Assembly: GCA_050248795.1 (NCBI GenBank)
Contig: JBFWRS010000037.1
Span: 1-31,388, forward strand
Source of the DNA: CAZTDU01 sp050248795
GTDB lineage: Bacteria; Pseudomonadota; Gammaproteobacteria; Burkholderiales; SG8-39
Direction: 5' to 3'
DNA length: 31,388 nucleotides
How positions within the stretch are numbered: position 1 is the stretch's first letter; each line of letters begins with the position of its first letter. The translations under genes were made by a program, and so were the position numbers. Below the pieces are notes generated by a model. That model was not told the DNA's origin. It worked only from the letters and a program-made list of their open reading frames with translations, and ran no database searches. Positions 13,534 to 21,421 of the stretch are shown here, piece by piece.

Positions 13534-15828
13534 TTATTTCAACCCTTGGACGCTGGCGCGCTTGAGGAGGAGGGCGTTCGCCGCGACGATGAGCGAACTG
13601 CCCGACATCGCGAGCGCCGCCATCTCGGGACTGATGGTAATCGGATAGAACACGCCGGCGGCGAATGGAAAGGCGATCACGTTGTAACCCACCGCCCACC
13701 ACAGGTTCTGGTGCATCTTGCGCAAGGTGACGCGCGACAAGCCGATGGCGGCGACCACGTCGAACGGATCGCTCTTCATCAGCACCACGTCGGCGCTTTC
13801 CATCGCCACGTCGGTGCCCGCGCCGATGGCGAAGCCCACGTCGGCCTGGGTGAGCGCGGGCGCGTCGTTGATGCCATCGCCCACCATACCGACCTTCCTG
13901 CCCTTCGCCTGCAGCGCCTTCACCTGCTCGGCCTTCTGCCCGGGAAGCACCTCGGCGAGCACCAGGGAGACGCCCAGCTCGCGGCCGATGCGCTCGGCGG
14001 TCGCACGGTTGTCGCCGGTGAGCATGGCCACCTCCACCCCGCGCTCGCGCAGCGCTTTCACGGCCTCGGCCGACGTCGGCCGGGGCGCGTCGGCAATGGC
14101 GATGAGCCCGCGGAGCTTCCCGCCGAGCGCCACGTGCACCACCGTGCGCCCGCCACCGGCGAGGCGCTCGGCCTCGGCTTCCAGGCCCGTCAGATCGACC
14201 GCCTCGGCATCCATGAGCCGGCGGTTGCCGATGAGCGCGCGCTCCGTGCCGACCGTGGCGTGCGCCCCCATGCCGTCGACGTTGGTGAAGCGCTCCGCCC
14301 TCAGCGGCTCGACGCCCTTCGCTTTCTCCAGGATGGCGTGCGCGAGTGGATGCTCGGAATGGCGCTCCATGCCGGCGGCAAGCGCGAGCACCTCGGCCTC
14401 GCTGCGGCCCGGGGCGGCAACGACTTCGACGACCTCGGGCTTGCCCAGGGTGAGCGTGCCGGTCTTGTCGAAGATCACGACGTCCAGGCGCGTGGCGTTC
14501 TCCAGCGCCGATGCGTTCTTGATCAGGATGCCGTTCTTCGCGCCGCGCCCGGTGCCGATCATGATCGCCATCGGCGTCGCCAGCCCGAGCGCGTCGGGAC
14601 AGGCGATCACGAACACCGTGATGGTGAGCGTGACCGCGAGCAGCAGCGTCTGACCGATGATCCAGAACCACACCGCGAAGGTGGCGAGCCCGATCACGAT
14701 CGCGATCAGCACCAGCCACTGCGAGGCCTTGTCGGCGAGGAGCTGGGCCGGCGCCTTGGAGTTCTGCGCCTCCTGCACCAGCTTCACGATCTGCGCGAGC
14801 GCGGTGTCCGCGCCGACCTTCGTGGCGCGCAGGCGGAAGGCGCCGCTCTTGTTGATGGTGGCGCCGGCGACATTCGATCCCGTGGTCTTCCTCACCGGCA
14901 TCGATTCGCCGGTGAGCATCGACTCGTCGACCTGCGTCTCGCCCTCGGTCACGACGCCGTCCACCGGCACCTTGTCGCCCGGGCGCACCACCACGATGTC
15001 GCCCGCGAGCACCTCGGCAGTGGGAATCCCCAACTCCCTACCGTCGCGCACCACGCGCGCCATCGGCGGCGCGAGGTCGAGCAGCGCGCGGATGGCGTCG
15101 TTCGCGCCGGCGCGAGCGCGCATCTCCAGCCAATGGCCGAGCAGAATGAAGACCAGCAGCACCGACACCGCCTCGTAGAACTGCACGGTCTCGAAGAGGA
15201 AAGTCGCTGCGACGCTGAAGACGTAGCCCGTGCCCACCGAGAGCACCACGAGCACCGCCATGTTGAGAATGCCGTTCCTCAGCGCGCGCCAGGCGGCGAC
15301 GACGAACGGCCAGGAGGGCCAGAGGACCGCGCCGCTCGCCAGCACGAACAGCCACTGGTCGAGCTGGAGGCCGAAGGGCACGCCCGGCACGGGCAGCGGC
15401 AGCCCCATCGGCGCCCACACGAAGATCGGGATCGTGAACGCGAGGCACACAATGAAGCGGTTGCGCATGTCGCGCACCATGCCAACCATGTCCATGCCGG
15501 GGCCGTGGCCCATCTCGTGCGCCATGTCGTCCTTCGCTGCGCGTGCAGGCGCGTGGGCGGCGTGCGCGGCGTGCGCCGACGGATCGTCATCGGGCTTACA
15601 GACATGGTGCGGAAGCTGCCGGCCGCTGCAGCCGTAGCCGCAGTCGCGCACCGCGGCCTTGATCGCGTCCAGCGTAACCGAGCGCTCGTCGTAGTCCACG
15701 GTCGCGCTCGCCGCGGCCGGATTGACCGAGGCGCTGCGCACGCCCGACAGCTTCTGCAGCCGCTTTTCCACGCCCCGGCCGCACTCGGCGGTGAGCAGGC
15801 CGCGTACTTCCAGCGTGGCGGTGCTCAT
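13534..15828 (-). CDS. P1B-type metal-transporting ATPase with CPD membrane motif
   Basis: 764 aa. The N-terminal heavy-metal-associated domain is degenerate: GLLTAEC (10-16) replaces GMTCxxC, losing the first Cys. A Cys/His segment (DCGYGCSGRQLPHHVC) and a His/Met-rich stretch (MAHEMGHGPGMDM, about 102-114) follow. The ATPase core is intact: LTGES, phosphorylation site DKTGTLTLG (454 onward), GDGINDAP and a YN...P/MSGSS C-terminal helix pair. The transmembrane metal motif reads CPD (410-412, in VIACPDALGLATP) where Cu(I) pumps have CPC and CopB pumps CPH. The protein must be a metal exporter by family, but ion choice is uncertain. The classical CPC CopA is encoded at 21833-24148. Confidence 0.92.
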   Translation of the reverse strand: MSTATLEVRGLLTAECGRGVEKRLQKLSGVRSASVNPAAASATVDYDERSVTLDAIKAAVRDCGYGCSGRQLPHHVCKPDDDPSAHAAHAAHAPARAAKDDMAHEMGHGPGMDMVGMVRDMRNRFIVCLAFTIPIFVWAPMGLPLPVPGVPFGLQLDQWLFVLASGAVLWPSWPFVVAAWRALRNGILNMAVLVVLSVGTGYVFSVAATFLFETVQFYEAVSVLLVFILLGHWLEMRARAGANDAIRALLDLAPPMARVVRDGRELGIPTAEVLAGDIVVVRPGDKVPVDGVVTEGETQVDESMLTGESMPVRKTTGSNVAGATINKSGAFRLRATKVGADTALAQIVKLVQEAQNSKAPAQLLADKASQWLVLIAIVIGLATFAVWFWIIGQTLLLAVTLTITVFVIACPDALGLATPMAIMIGTGRGAKNGILIKNASALENATRLDVVIFDKTGTLTLGKPEVVEVVAAPGRSEAEVLALAAGMERHSEHPLAHAILEKAKGVEPLRAERFTNVDGMGAHATVGTERALIGNRRLMDAEAVDLTGLEAEAERLAGGGRTVVHVALGGKLRGLIAIADAPRPTSAEAVKALRERGVEVAMLTGDNRATAERIGRELGVSLVLAEVLPGQKAEQVKALQAKGRKVGMVGDGINDAPALTQADVGFAIGAGTDVAMESADVVLMKSDPFDVVAAIGLSRVTLRKMHQNLWWAVGYNVIAFPFAAGVFYPITISPEMAALAMSGSSLIVAANALLLKRASVQGLK

Positions 15829-15832
15829 GCGC

Positions 15833-16087
15833 TCAACCGCCGAAGCGTCGCGCCAACGCGTTGTAGATCGGCACGTACACCAGGCCGGCGAGCGCTCCGT
15901 ACAGGAAGCTCTTCACCAGGCCGATGACGAAACCCTTGAGCGTCAGCCACTCGAAGCCGGGCAGCGCGATGACGAGGAATTCGCGCATGTGGCCGCCCGC
16001 CGGACTGGTGAAGCCGTAGGCAATGCACAGCAGGTACAGCACGGCCGCGCTCAGCGCGAGCGCCCAGGTCACGATCTTGAGGCTCAT
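15833..16087 (-). CDS. Small two-helix membrane protein, DUF5676-like
   Basis: 84 aa. Two hydrophobic segments (LALSAAVLYLLCIAYGF and FVIGLVKSFLYGALAGLVYV) flank LPGFEWLT and end with PIYNALARRFG. This pattern matches the small DUF5676-like proteins found beside metal ATPases. The ATPase begins 4 nt downstream, so it may be a partner subunit. A clear paralogue is encoded at 20853-21116 (shared LPGF, IGL, YG, LYN/IYN pattern). Confidence 0.65.
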   Translation of the reverse strand: MSLKIVTWALALSAAVLYLLCIAYGFTSPAGGHMREFLVIALPGFEWLTLKGFVIGLVKSFLYGALAGLVYVPIYNALARRFGG

Positions 16088-16108
16088 GTCAGCGTCTCCC
16101 CGCTTGAG

Positions 16109-16282
16109 TCAGCGCCGGTGTCTGCCACCCGGGACTCCGGTCCCGCCATCCTTGCGTGCCTTGCGTTCCCCCTCGTCGCCCCCGCCGCCGTGACCGCCGT
16201 GACCGCCGTGACCGAAGATATGCATGGCGACGAACGCAACCCCCACCACGATCCAGATCCAGTTCTCAGACAGCCAGTTCAT
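16109..16282 (-). CDS. 57-aa His/Gly-repeat membrane peptide
   Basis: ATG 16280-16282 with AAAAGGTG upstream, stop TGA 16109-16111. One transmembrane helix (WLSENWIWIVVGVAFVAMHI) is followed by FGHGGHGGHGGGGDEG and a basic tail. The DNA of the repeat is a 9-bp unit (CGTGACCGC) present about three times. Such small proteins recur in copper and metal islands and plausibly bind metal through the histidines. It sits 21 nt before the DUF5676-like gene. Confidence 0.65.
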   Translation of the reverse strand: MNWLSENWIWIVVGVAFVAMHIFGHGGHGGHGGGGDEGERKARKDGGTGVPGGRHRR

Positions 16283-16333
16283 GCACTGACACCTTTTTGC
16301 GCGTCCAGATTCGGCAGGCGAGCGGGCGCACGG

Positions 16334-16495
16334 TCAGATATCGCCCTCGCTCACGATGCCGGTGACGCGATCCGAGCCATCGACGACGGGAAGAGCACTC
16401 ACACGACGCGTGAGCATGCGTTTGGCCGCCTCGCGCACGCCTGCCTCGGCCTCGATGGTCCATACCTGCGCGGTCATGAGGTCCTGGGCCTGCAT
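16334..16495 (-). CDS. Single CBS-motif protein (53 aa, shorter than usual)
   Basis: ATG 16493-16495 has an excellent AGGAGG site 5-6 nt upstream that overlaps the end of the Rieske gene. The sequence AQDLMTAQVWTIEAEAGVRE, then AAKRML..VSALPVVDG and VTGIVSEGDI, is one CBS motif. The frame stops (TGA) directly after GDI, where most family members continue into a second CBS or another domain. CBS pairs bind adenine nucleotides, so a half-unit would need to dimerise. The following 51 bp have no gene. It could be a truncated remnant, but the frame and ribosome site are intact. Confidence 0.7.
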   Translation of the reverse strand: MQAQDLMTAQVWTIEAEAGVREAAKRMLTRRVSALPVVDGSDRVTGIVSEGDI

Positions 16496-16504
16496 TTCTG
16501 CCTC

Positions 16505-17092
16505 CTATGCCTTTGGGTCCTCGCCCACCACCAGCGTCCCAGCCGAAACAAAGTGATGCGGCGGAATGACGAGATTGGTCGGCGCAGGCGAGCCGCGGTA
16601 CACGCGCCCGGCGAGATCAAACTTCGAGCCGTGGCACGGGCAATAGAAGCCGCCCGGCCAGCCGGACTGCAGCGAGTCCGGCTCGGGATAGTAGGAAGGA
16701 ATGCAGCCCAGGTGCGTGCACAGCGCTACGGTCACCAGGGTCTCCGGCTGAATCGAGCGGGTAGGATTCTTCGCGTACTGGGGCTGCTGGCTCGCCACCT
16801 CCGAGCGCGGATCGATCAGAGACCGTTCGGACGCGGCAAGGCGCTCGAGCATATCCGGCGTCCGGCGCAGGATCCACACGGGCTTGCCGCGCCACTCGAT
16901 GGTGCCCAATCGCCCGGGCTCGAGTTTGCCCAGGCTCACCTCGACCGGCGCGCCCGCCGCCTTCGCCCGCTCGCTAGGGGCGAAGCTCGCGACGAAGGGG
17001 ACGGTCGCCCCAGCCGTCGCCGCGCCGCCGACCGCGGCAGTGAGCCGCACCAGGAGCTTGCGACGCGTTGCGTCTTCTGGATTCGGGTTCAT
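16505..17092 (-). CDS. Rieske [2Fe-2S] protein (PetA-like)
   Basis: 195 aa from ATG 17092, overlapping the PRPP-synthetase stop (ATGA). The N-terminus has an RRKLLVRL twin-arginine-like motif and a hydrophobic anchor. The cluster ligands are CTHLGC (125-130) and CPCHGS (151-156), with GSPAPTNLVIPPH after. This is the ubiquinol:cytochrome c reductase type. No cytochrome b or c1 gene is nearby, so it is either a spare subunit for the housekeeping bc1 complex or serves another electron chain. The residues look fully functional. Confidence 0.9.
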   Translation of the reverse strand: MNPNPEDATRRKLLVRLTAAVGGAATAGATVPFVASFAPSERAKAAGAPVEVSLGKLEPGRLGTIEWRGKPVWILRRTPDMLERLAASERSLIDPRSEVASQQPQYAKNPTRSIQPETLVTVALCTHLGCIPSYYPEPDSLQSGWPGGFYCPCHGSKFDLAGRVYRGSPAPTNLVIPPHHFVSAGTLVVGEDPKA

Positions 17093-17967
17093 GGCTTCAT
17101 GTCCTCCAGAGCCTCGGCGATCAGGCCGCTGACGTCGATCGCGTTGGTCTCGTGCGCGATGGTGTTGGTGGTTACGACGCGCGCGACGCCCGCGTCGCGC
17201 AACGCGCCAAGCGCATCCGCGGAGAAGATGCCGTGTACGCCCACGCAGACGGGCGGCGCCAACCCCGCTTCGCGGATCCTCAGCGCCGCGAGCGCCATGG
17301 TGCGCGCCGACGAAATGATGTCGTCGAGCAGCACGGGCGTGTGCTCCTGCCACTGACCGAGGGGCGGCGCCTGGATCTCCACGCGACGGTCGCCGAGGCG
17401 CGTCTTGGTCATCACGGCGTGCGGCGCACCGCAGGCCGCCGCGACCTCGGCCGCCCACTGTTCGCTTTCCCCGTCCGGGCCCACGATGAGCGGCCGCGGC
17501 ACGTGTTCGGTAATCCAGTGCGCGAGCGCGGGCGCCGCCGCCACCGCCGTGCCCGGAATGCGATAGATCTCGGCGAGCGAGCCGCGCCGGTGCAGGTGCG
17601 GATCCACGGTCACCAGCCAGTCGAAGGCCTGAGACAGGAGCGCCGCGAAGTGCACGGACGTGATCGCCTCGCCGTCGCGGAAGCGCCGGTCCTGGCGCAT
17701 GTAGGCGAGATACGGCGCCACCAGCCCCACGCGCGCCGCACCCAGTTCGCGCGCCGTGCGCGCGGCAAAGAGCAGCGCGAGCGCCTTGGAATCGGGGGTG
17801 TTCAGCGTGCAAACCAGCGCCACGCTCCTGCCCGCGCACTCCCCGAGGAATCGCAGGTAGGACTCGCCGTCCGGAAAACGCCGCCATTGGAGCTCGAGCG
17901 CCGCTGCGTCGAGAGACTCGCGCAGGCGCGCCGCGAACGCCTCGTTGCCGGGGAAGGCGCAGATCAA
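17089..17967 (-). CDS. prs: Ribose-phosphate diphosphokinase (PRPP synthetase family)
   Basis: 292 aa from TTG 17967, overlapping the phosphorylase stop (TTGA), with GGAGG 7 nt upstream. The family motifs are clear: PYLAYMRQDRRF (pyrophosphate region), VDPHLHR (121-127), the catalytic K-x-R in TKTRLGDRR (Lys188, Arg190), and LLDDIISSARTM (215-224). The last is the PRPP loop, with SAR where most enzymes have TAG/TGG. The reaction is ribose-5-phosphate plus ATP to PRPP plus AMP, and it is reversible. The enzyme is slightly short compared with the usual 310-320 aa. Its coupling to an AMP-phosphorylase-type enzyme suggests an AMP-ribose-phosphate cycle. Confidence 0.88.
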   Translation of the reverse strand: MICAFPGNEAFAARLRESLDAAALELQWRRFPDGESYLRFLGECAGRSVALVCTLNTPDSKALALLFAARTARELGAARVGLVAPYLAYMRQDRRFRDGEAITSVHFAALLSQAFDWLVTVDPHLHRRGSLAEIYRIPGTAVAAAPALAHWITEHVPRPLIVGPDGESEQWAAEVAAACGAPHAVMTKTRLGDRRVEIQAPPLGQWQEHTPVLLDDIISSARTMALAALRIREAGLAPPVCVGVHGIFSADALGALRDAGVARVVTTNTIAHETNAIDVSGLIAEALEDMKP

Positions 17968-19469
17968 GCCGCGTCCTCCAGCCTCACGATGCCCGCCTGC
18001 GACTCGAGGTACTCGAGCGCGTAAGCGAGCTCGCCCGGCGCATCCGCGTGCACCGTGAAGAGCGGCTGGTCCGCTTCCACCGTTTCGCCCGCACGCACAT
18101 GCAGGTCGAGGCCGGCGGCAGGGGCGCGCGGCGCGCCCGCGAGCTTCGCGACGCGCGCAAGGCGCCGGTTGTCGAAACCCGCGACCGTCGCACGCCTGCT
18201 GCCGGCGACCACGTGTGTGACGCGCGAGCGCGGCGGCTCGCGCATGCCGCCCTGCGCCTCGCAGATCGCCTGGAACTTGCGCCAGGCACGGCCGTCCTCG
18301 AGCGCCGCGCGGGCCGACTCCAGTCCCCCGCCCTCGGGCACCGCCCGCGCAAGCTCGAGCACCGCCGCGGCAAGATGCAGGGCACGCTCGCGCAGGTCGC
18401 GTGGCGCGTAGTCCGTTCCCTGCAGCACGGCGAGCAGATCGCGCGCTTCGAGCGACGGACCGATGCCGCGTCCCACCGGCTGCGACCCGTCCGTGTGCTC
18501 GATGCGCAGCTTCAATCCGACGGCCGCGCCAGCAGCGCTCAGCCGATGCGACAGCGCGCTCGCGGCCTGCGGGCTCCGCACTTTCGCGGTCGGGCCGACT
18601 GGAATGTCGATCACCACGTGCGTACTCCCGGCGGCCGCCTTCTTTGAAAGGACGGAGGCGACAAGCTGTCCCTCGCTGTCGAAATCCAGCGGCCGCTCGA
18701 CGCGGATCAGGATGTCGTCGGCGGGACTGAGGCGCACCGCCCCGCCCCAGACGATGCAGCCGCCCTCGCGCTCGACCACCCGGCGCAGCGCGGGCACGTC
18801 GAGATCCACCGGCGCGAGCACCTCCATCGTGTCCGCGGTGCCGGCGGGCGAGGTGATCGCGCGCGAAGACGTCTTGGGGATCGGCACGCCGCAGGCCGCG
18901 ACGATCGCGACGATTAGCGGCGTCGTGCGGTTGCCCGGCAGGCCTCCGACGCAGTGCTTGTCGGCGACGAGCGGAAATGGCCAGCGCATGCGCTCGCCGG
19001 CGTTGGCCATCGCGCGCGTCAGCGCGATGGTTTCGGCTTCGTCGAGCCGGTCCCCGGCACCAGCGGTCACGAATGCCGCGAGATGCAGGTCGGAGTAGTT
19101 GCCCGATACGACGTCGCCGATGATGGCCTGCATGTCGGCGGCGTCGAGCCGCGCGCCGTAGACCTTGGCGCGCAGCCGGCTCACGGAGAGCGCCGGCTCC
19201 GGATGCGAGAAGGTCGCTCGGCCACCCTCGCGCGCGGCAAGGAGCCGCCAGGCATGCTCCGAAAGCCCTGCCTCGTCGCGCGCGAGCAGCGCGTCGCTCA
19301 CCACGTTGAGCGTGGCGACGATCGAGCGTGCGCCGACCGTCACCTTGATGCGCGTGCGCGCCTCGAACCCTTCCGCCCGGCACACGTGGCAGTCGCGGCG
19401 CATGAAGACCACCGGATCGGTGTAGGTGTCGATCCCGAGCCTGCGCAGTGCGAGCGTGGCCGCGTTCAC
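17964..19469 (-). CDS. Thymidine/AMP phosphorylase family enzyme (AMP-phosphorylase type)
   Basis: 501 aa from GTG 19469 (GTGA overlap with the nuclease). Its length and the extra N-terminal domain match archaeal AMP phosphorylases rather than DeoA (about 440 aa). The phosphate-binding segment reads DKHCVGGLPGNRTT (170-183), with the GGxPGNxTT form of AMP phosphorylases, followed by IPKTSSRAITSPAGTADTME. These enzymes cleave a nucleotide (AMP, CMP, UMP) with phosphate to give the base and ribose-1,5-bisphosphate. A thymidine phosphorylase activity cannot be excluded. The paired PRPP synthetase and upstream nuclease suggest salvage of RNA breakdown products. No RubisCO or ribose-1,5-bisphosphate isomerase is visible here. 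Confidence 0.85.
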   Translation of the reverse strand: MNAATLALRRLGIDTYTDPVVFMRRDCHVCRAEGFEARTRIKVTVGARSIVATLNVVSDALLARDEAGLSEHAWRLLAAREGGRATFSHPEPALSVSRLRAKVYGARLDAADMQAIIGDVVSGNYSDLHLAAFVTAGAGDRLDEAETIALTRAMANAGERMRWPFPLVADKHCVGGLPGNRTTPLIVAIVAACGVPIPKTSSRAITSPAGTADTMEVLAPVDLDVPALRRVVEREGGCIVWGGAVRLSPADDILIRVERPLDFDSEGQLVASVLSKKAAAGSTHVVIDIPVGPTAKVRSPQAASALSHRLSAAGAAVGLKLRIEHTDGSQPVGRGIGPSLEARDLLAVLQGTDYAPRDLRERALHLAAAVLELARAVPEGGGLESARAALEDGRAWRKFQAICEAQGGMREPPRSRVTHVVAGSRRATVAGFDNRRLARVAKLAGAPRAPAAGLDLHVRAGETVEADQPLFTVHADAPGELAYALEYLESQAGIVRLEDAA

Positions 19470-20845
19470 GTCAGCGTCACCTTCGCGCCGTCCGCGGGCA
19501 CGCTCACCTTCCAGCCGAGGGCTTCCGTGATGCGCCGGCGCATCTCGTCGGCAGCGGCCGGCTCGCCGTGCGTGACGAAAGTGTGCTTCGGCGGGCGCCT
19601 GAAGCCGCGCAGCCATTCCAGGATCTCGCCGTAGTCCGCGTGCGCGGACATGCTGTCCATCTTCACGACTTCCGCACGCACGGGGACATACTCGCCGTGG
19701 ATCTTCAACTCGGTCGCGCCCGCGGCGAGCGCCGCTCCGCGTGTGCCGGCGGCCTGGAAGCCGGCGAGCAGAATCAGGTTGCGCGCCTCGGGGGCGAACG
19801 CCTTGAGGTGATGCAGGACGCGCCCGCCGGTCGCCATGCCGCTCGCCGAAACGATGATCATCGGGCCGCCGCGCTCGTTGAGCGCGCGCGACTCCTCGGC
19901 GGTGTTCACCATCTTCGCCACCGTGCACGCCGCCTGGCATTGCTCGGGGGTGAGCCGGTGCTCTGCCCGATAGCGGTGGTACAGGCGCGTGGCGTCGATC
20001 GCCATCGGGCTGTTGAGGTAGACGGGCACGTCCGGAATCGCGGCGCGCGCCTTCAGGCGGGAGATGAAGTACAGCAGGCTCTGGGCACGGCCTACGGCGA
20101 AGGAAGGGATGATCACGACGCCACCGCGCCCCAGGGCACGTGACAGGTGACGGGCCAGCGCTTCTTCCGGGTCGTCCGCGTCGTGCCGGCGATTGCCGTA
20201 GGTGGACTCGACGACCAGGTAGTCCGCCTCACTCACGGCAGCGGGCGGCCGCATGATCGGATCGTTCATGCGGCCGAGATCGCCCGAGAACACGATGCGC
20301 GCCTGCGCTGTGCGCAACTCGGCCGAGGCGGCGCCGAGGATGTGGCCTGCGGGCCGCAGCGTGAGCTCGAAGCTCCCCGCCACATCGTGCCGCCGGCGGA
20401 ACGGCACGGTGGAGAACTGCTTCAGGCTGCGCCTGGCGTCGGCTTCGGTGTACAGAGGCAACGCCTGCTTGTGCTTCGAGAAGCCGCGCTTGTTCGCGTA
20501 GCGCGCCTCTTCTTCCTGCAGGTGGCCCGCGTCGGGCAGCAGGATTCCGCACAGGTCCCGGGTGCCCGGGGTCGCGAGCACCGGACCCGCATAGCCTTGC
20601 GCGACGAAGCGCGGCACGTAGCCGCTGTGGTCAATATGCGCATGCGTCAGCACAATGGCATCCACCACGCTTGGACGCACGGGGGGCGGTGCCCAGTTGC
20701 GCAGCCGCAGCGCCTTCAGTCCCTGGAACAGGCCACAGTCGACCAGCACGCGGCGCCCGGCCGAGCGCAGCAGGTACTTCGACCCGGTCACGGTGCCCGC
20801 GGCCCCGAGAAACTCCAGTTCCACCGCTCTGCGCGTACCCGCCAT
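19466..20845 (-). CDS. MBL-fold beta-CASP nuclease (RNA-processing exonuclease family)
   Basis: 459 aa from ATG 20845. The metallo-beta-lactamase core has FLGAAGTVTGSKYLL near the N-terminus and the zinc motif THAHIDHSG (67-75). GDLGR and STYGNR follow, then a beta-CASP region (SFAVGRAQSLLYFI, SPMA) and C-terminal SASGMATGGR, SAHADYGEI and FVTHGE. This is the COG1236/YSH1-like group that cuts RNA. The next two genes are coupled to it and handle nucleotides and PRPP, so the substrate is likely RNA. A DUF5676-like gene lies 7 nt upstream. Confidence 0.9.
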   Translation of the reverse strand: MAGTRRAVELEFLGAAGTVTGSKYLLRSAGRRVLVDCGLFQGLKALRLRNWAPPPVRPSVVDAIVLTHAHIDHSGYVPRFVAQGYAGPVLATPGTRDLCGILLPDAGHLQEEEARYANKRGFSKHKQALPLYTEADARRSLKQFSTVPFRRRHDVAGSFELTLRPAGHILGAASAELRTAQARIVFSGDLGRMNDPIMRPPAAVSEADYLVVESTYGNRRHDADDPEEALARHLSRALGRGGVVIIPSFAVGRAQSLLYFISRLKARAAIPDVPVYLNSPMAIDATRLYHRYRAEHRLTPEQCQAACTVAKMVNTAEESRALNERGGPMIIVSASGMATGGRVLHHLKAFAPEARNLILLAGFQAAGTRGAALAAGATELKIHGEYVPVRAEVVKMDSMSAHADYGEILEWLRGFRRPPKHTFVTHGEPAAADEMRRRITEALGWKVSVPADGAKVTLT

Positions 20846-20852
20846 GCCGGCC

Positions 20853-21116
20853 TCAGTTGCGGCTGCGCGCCGCAAAGAAGTTATACAGCGGCGCCCAGAC
20901 GAGGGCGAAATACCACCCGTAGCCGTAGCTCTCGGCAAGCCCGATGAAATAGCTCTTCCAGCTGATGCCCTCGAATCCCGGGAGGAGCTTCTGCCAGACC
21001 CCGAACATCGCCCATTGCGGGAATGCGACGTCGAACGCGACGCAGGCGGTGAACGTAAAGGCGAGGAACAGGCTGGCGGTGTGACCGAGGGCAACGAGAT
21101 CGATGCTCGGTCTCAT
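20853..21116 (-). CDS. Small membrane protein, DUF5676-like (second copy)
   Basis: 87 aa. Two hydrophobic segments (SLFLAFTFTACVAFDVAF and YFIGLAESYGYGWYFALVWA) flank LLPGFEGISWKS, ending PLYNFFAAR. The layout matches the 84-aa protein at 15833-16087. The start overlaps the YHS-protein stop as ATGA. Function is unknown; a partner or regulatory role beside metal transporters is inferred from position. Confidence 0.6.
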   Translation of the reverse strand: MRPSIDLVALGHTASLFLAFTFTACVAFDVAFPQWAMFGVWQKLLPGFEGISWKSYFIGLAESYGYGWYFALVWAPLYNFFAARSRN

Positions 21117-21397
21117 GACGCGTCCCCTGCCGCCGCGACGGTGTACTTGGCGGGATCTGCCTCAAACTTCTCCAGGCAGCTCCTCGAGCAGAACGCGTAG
21201 CGCCGTCCCTCGTGCACCTTGGTGTAGCCGCGGTCCGCGCTCACTTGCATGCCGCACACGGGGTCATTCCCGCCCCCGCCGGCGCCATGACCTTCGTGCC
21301 CGCCATGGCCACCGTGCACCATGTGCGCACCGCAGCCGTACCGCATCATGACGTAGAAGAGCACACCGAAACCCAGCAGCCAGAGCAAGCCTTCCAT
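21113..21397 (-). CDS. YHS-domain membrane protein with His-rich linker
   Basis: 94 aa. One N-terminal helix (MEGLLWLLGFGVLFYVMMRY), then HGGHGGHEGHG, then a YHS domain (DPVCGMQVS ... YAFCSRSCLEKFEADPAKY). YHS domains bind copper or other soft metals via their cysteines. It is the first gene of the long co-oriented operon reaching down to ftsH. The same YHS motif opens the CopA ATPase at 21833-24148. Confidence 0.8.
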   Translation of the reverse strand: MEGLLWLLGFGVLFYVMMRYGCGAHMVHGGHGGHEGHGAGGGGNDPVCGMQVSADRGYTKVHEGRRYAFCSRSCLEKFEADPAKYTVAAAGDAS

Positions 21398-21421
21398 GGT
21401 CGTACCTCCTTTCGCACTCCT

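Noticed and set aside
13486..15927. An 813-codon open frame on the plus strand opposite the CPD ATPase
   Set aside because: Its translation is rich in Arg, His and Asp with no domain. It mirrors the ATPase codons and is a GC-bias artefact.
17964..19469. AMP phosphorylase as evidence for a RubisCO-based AMP pathway
   Set aside because: No RubisCO or ribose-1,5-bisphosphate isomerase gene is visible, so only the salvage idea is kept.
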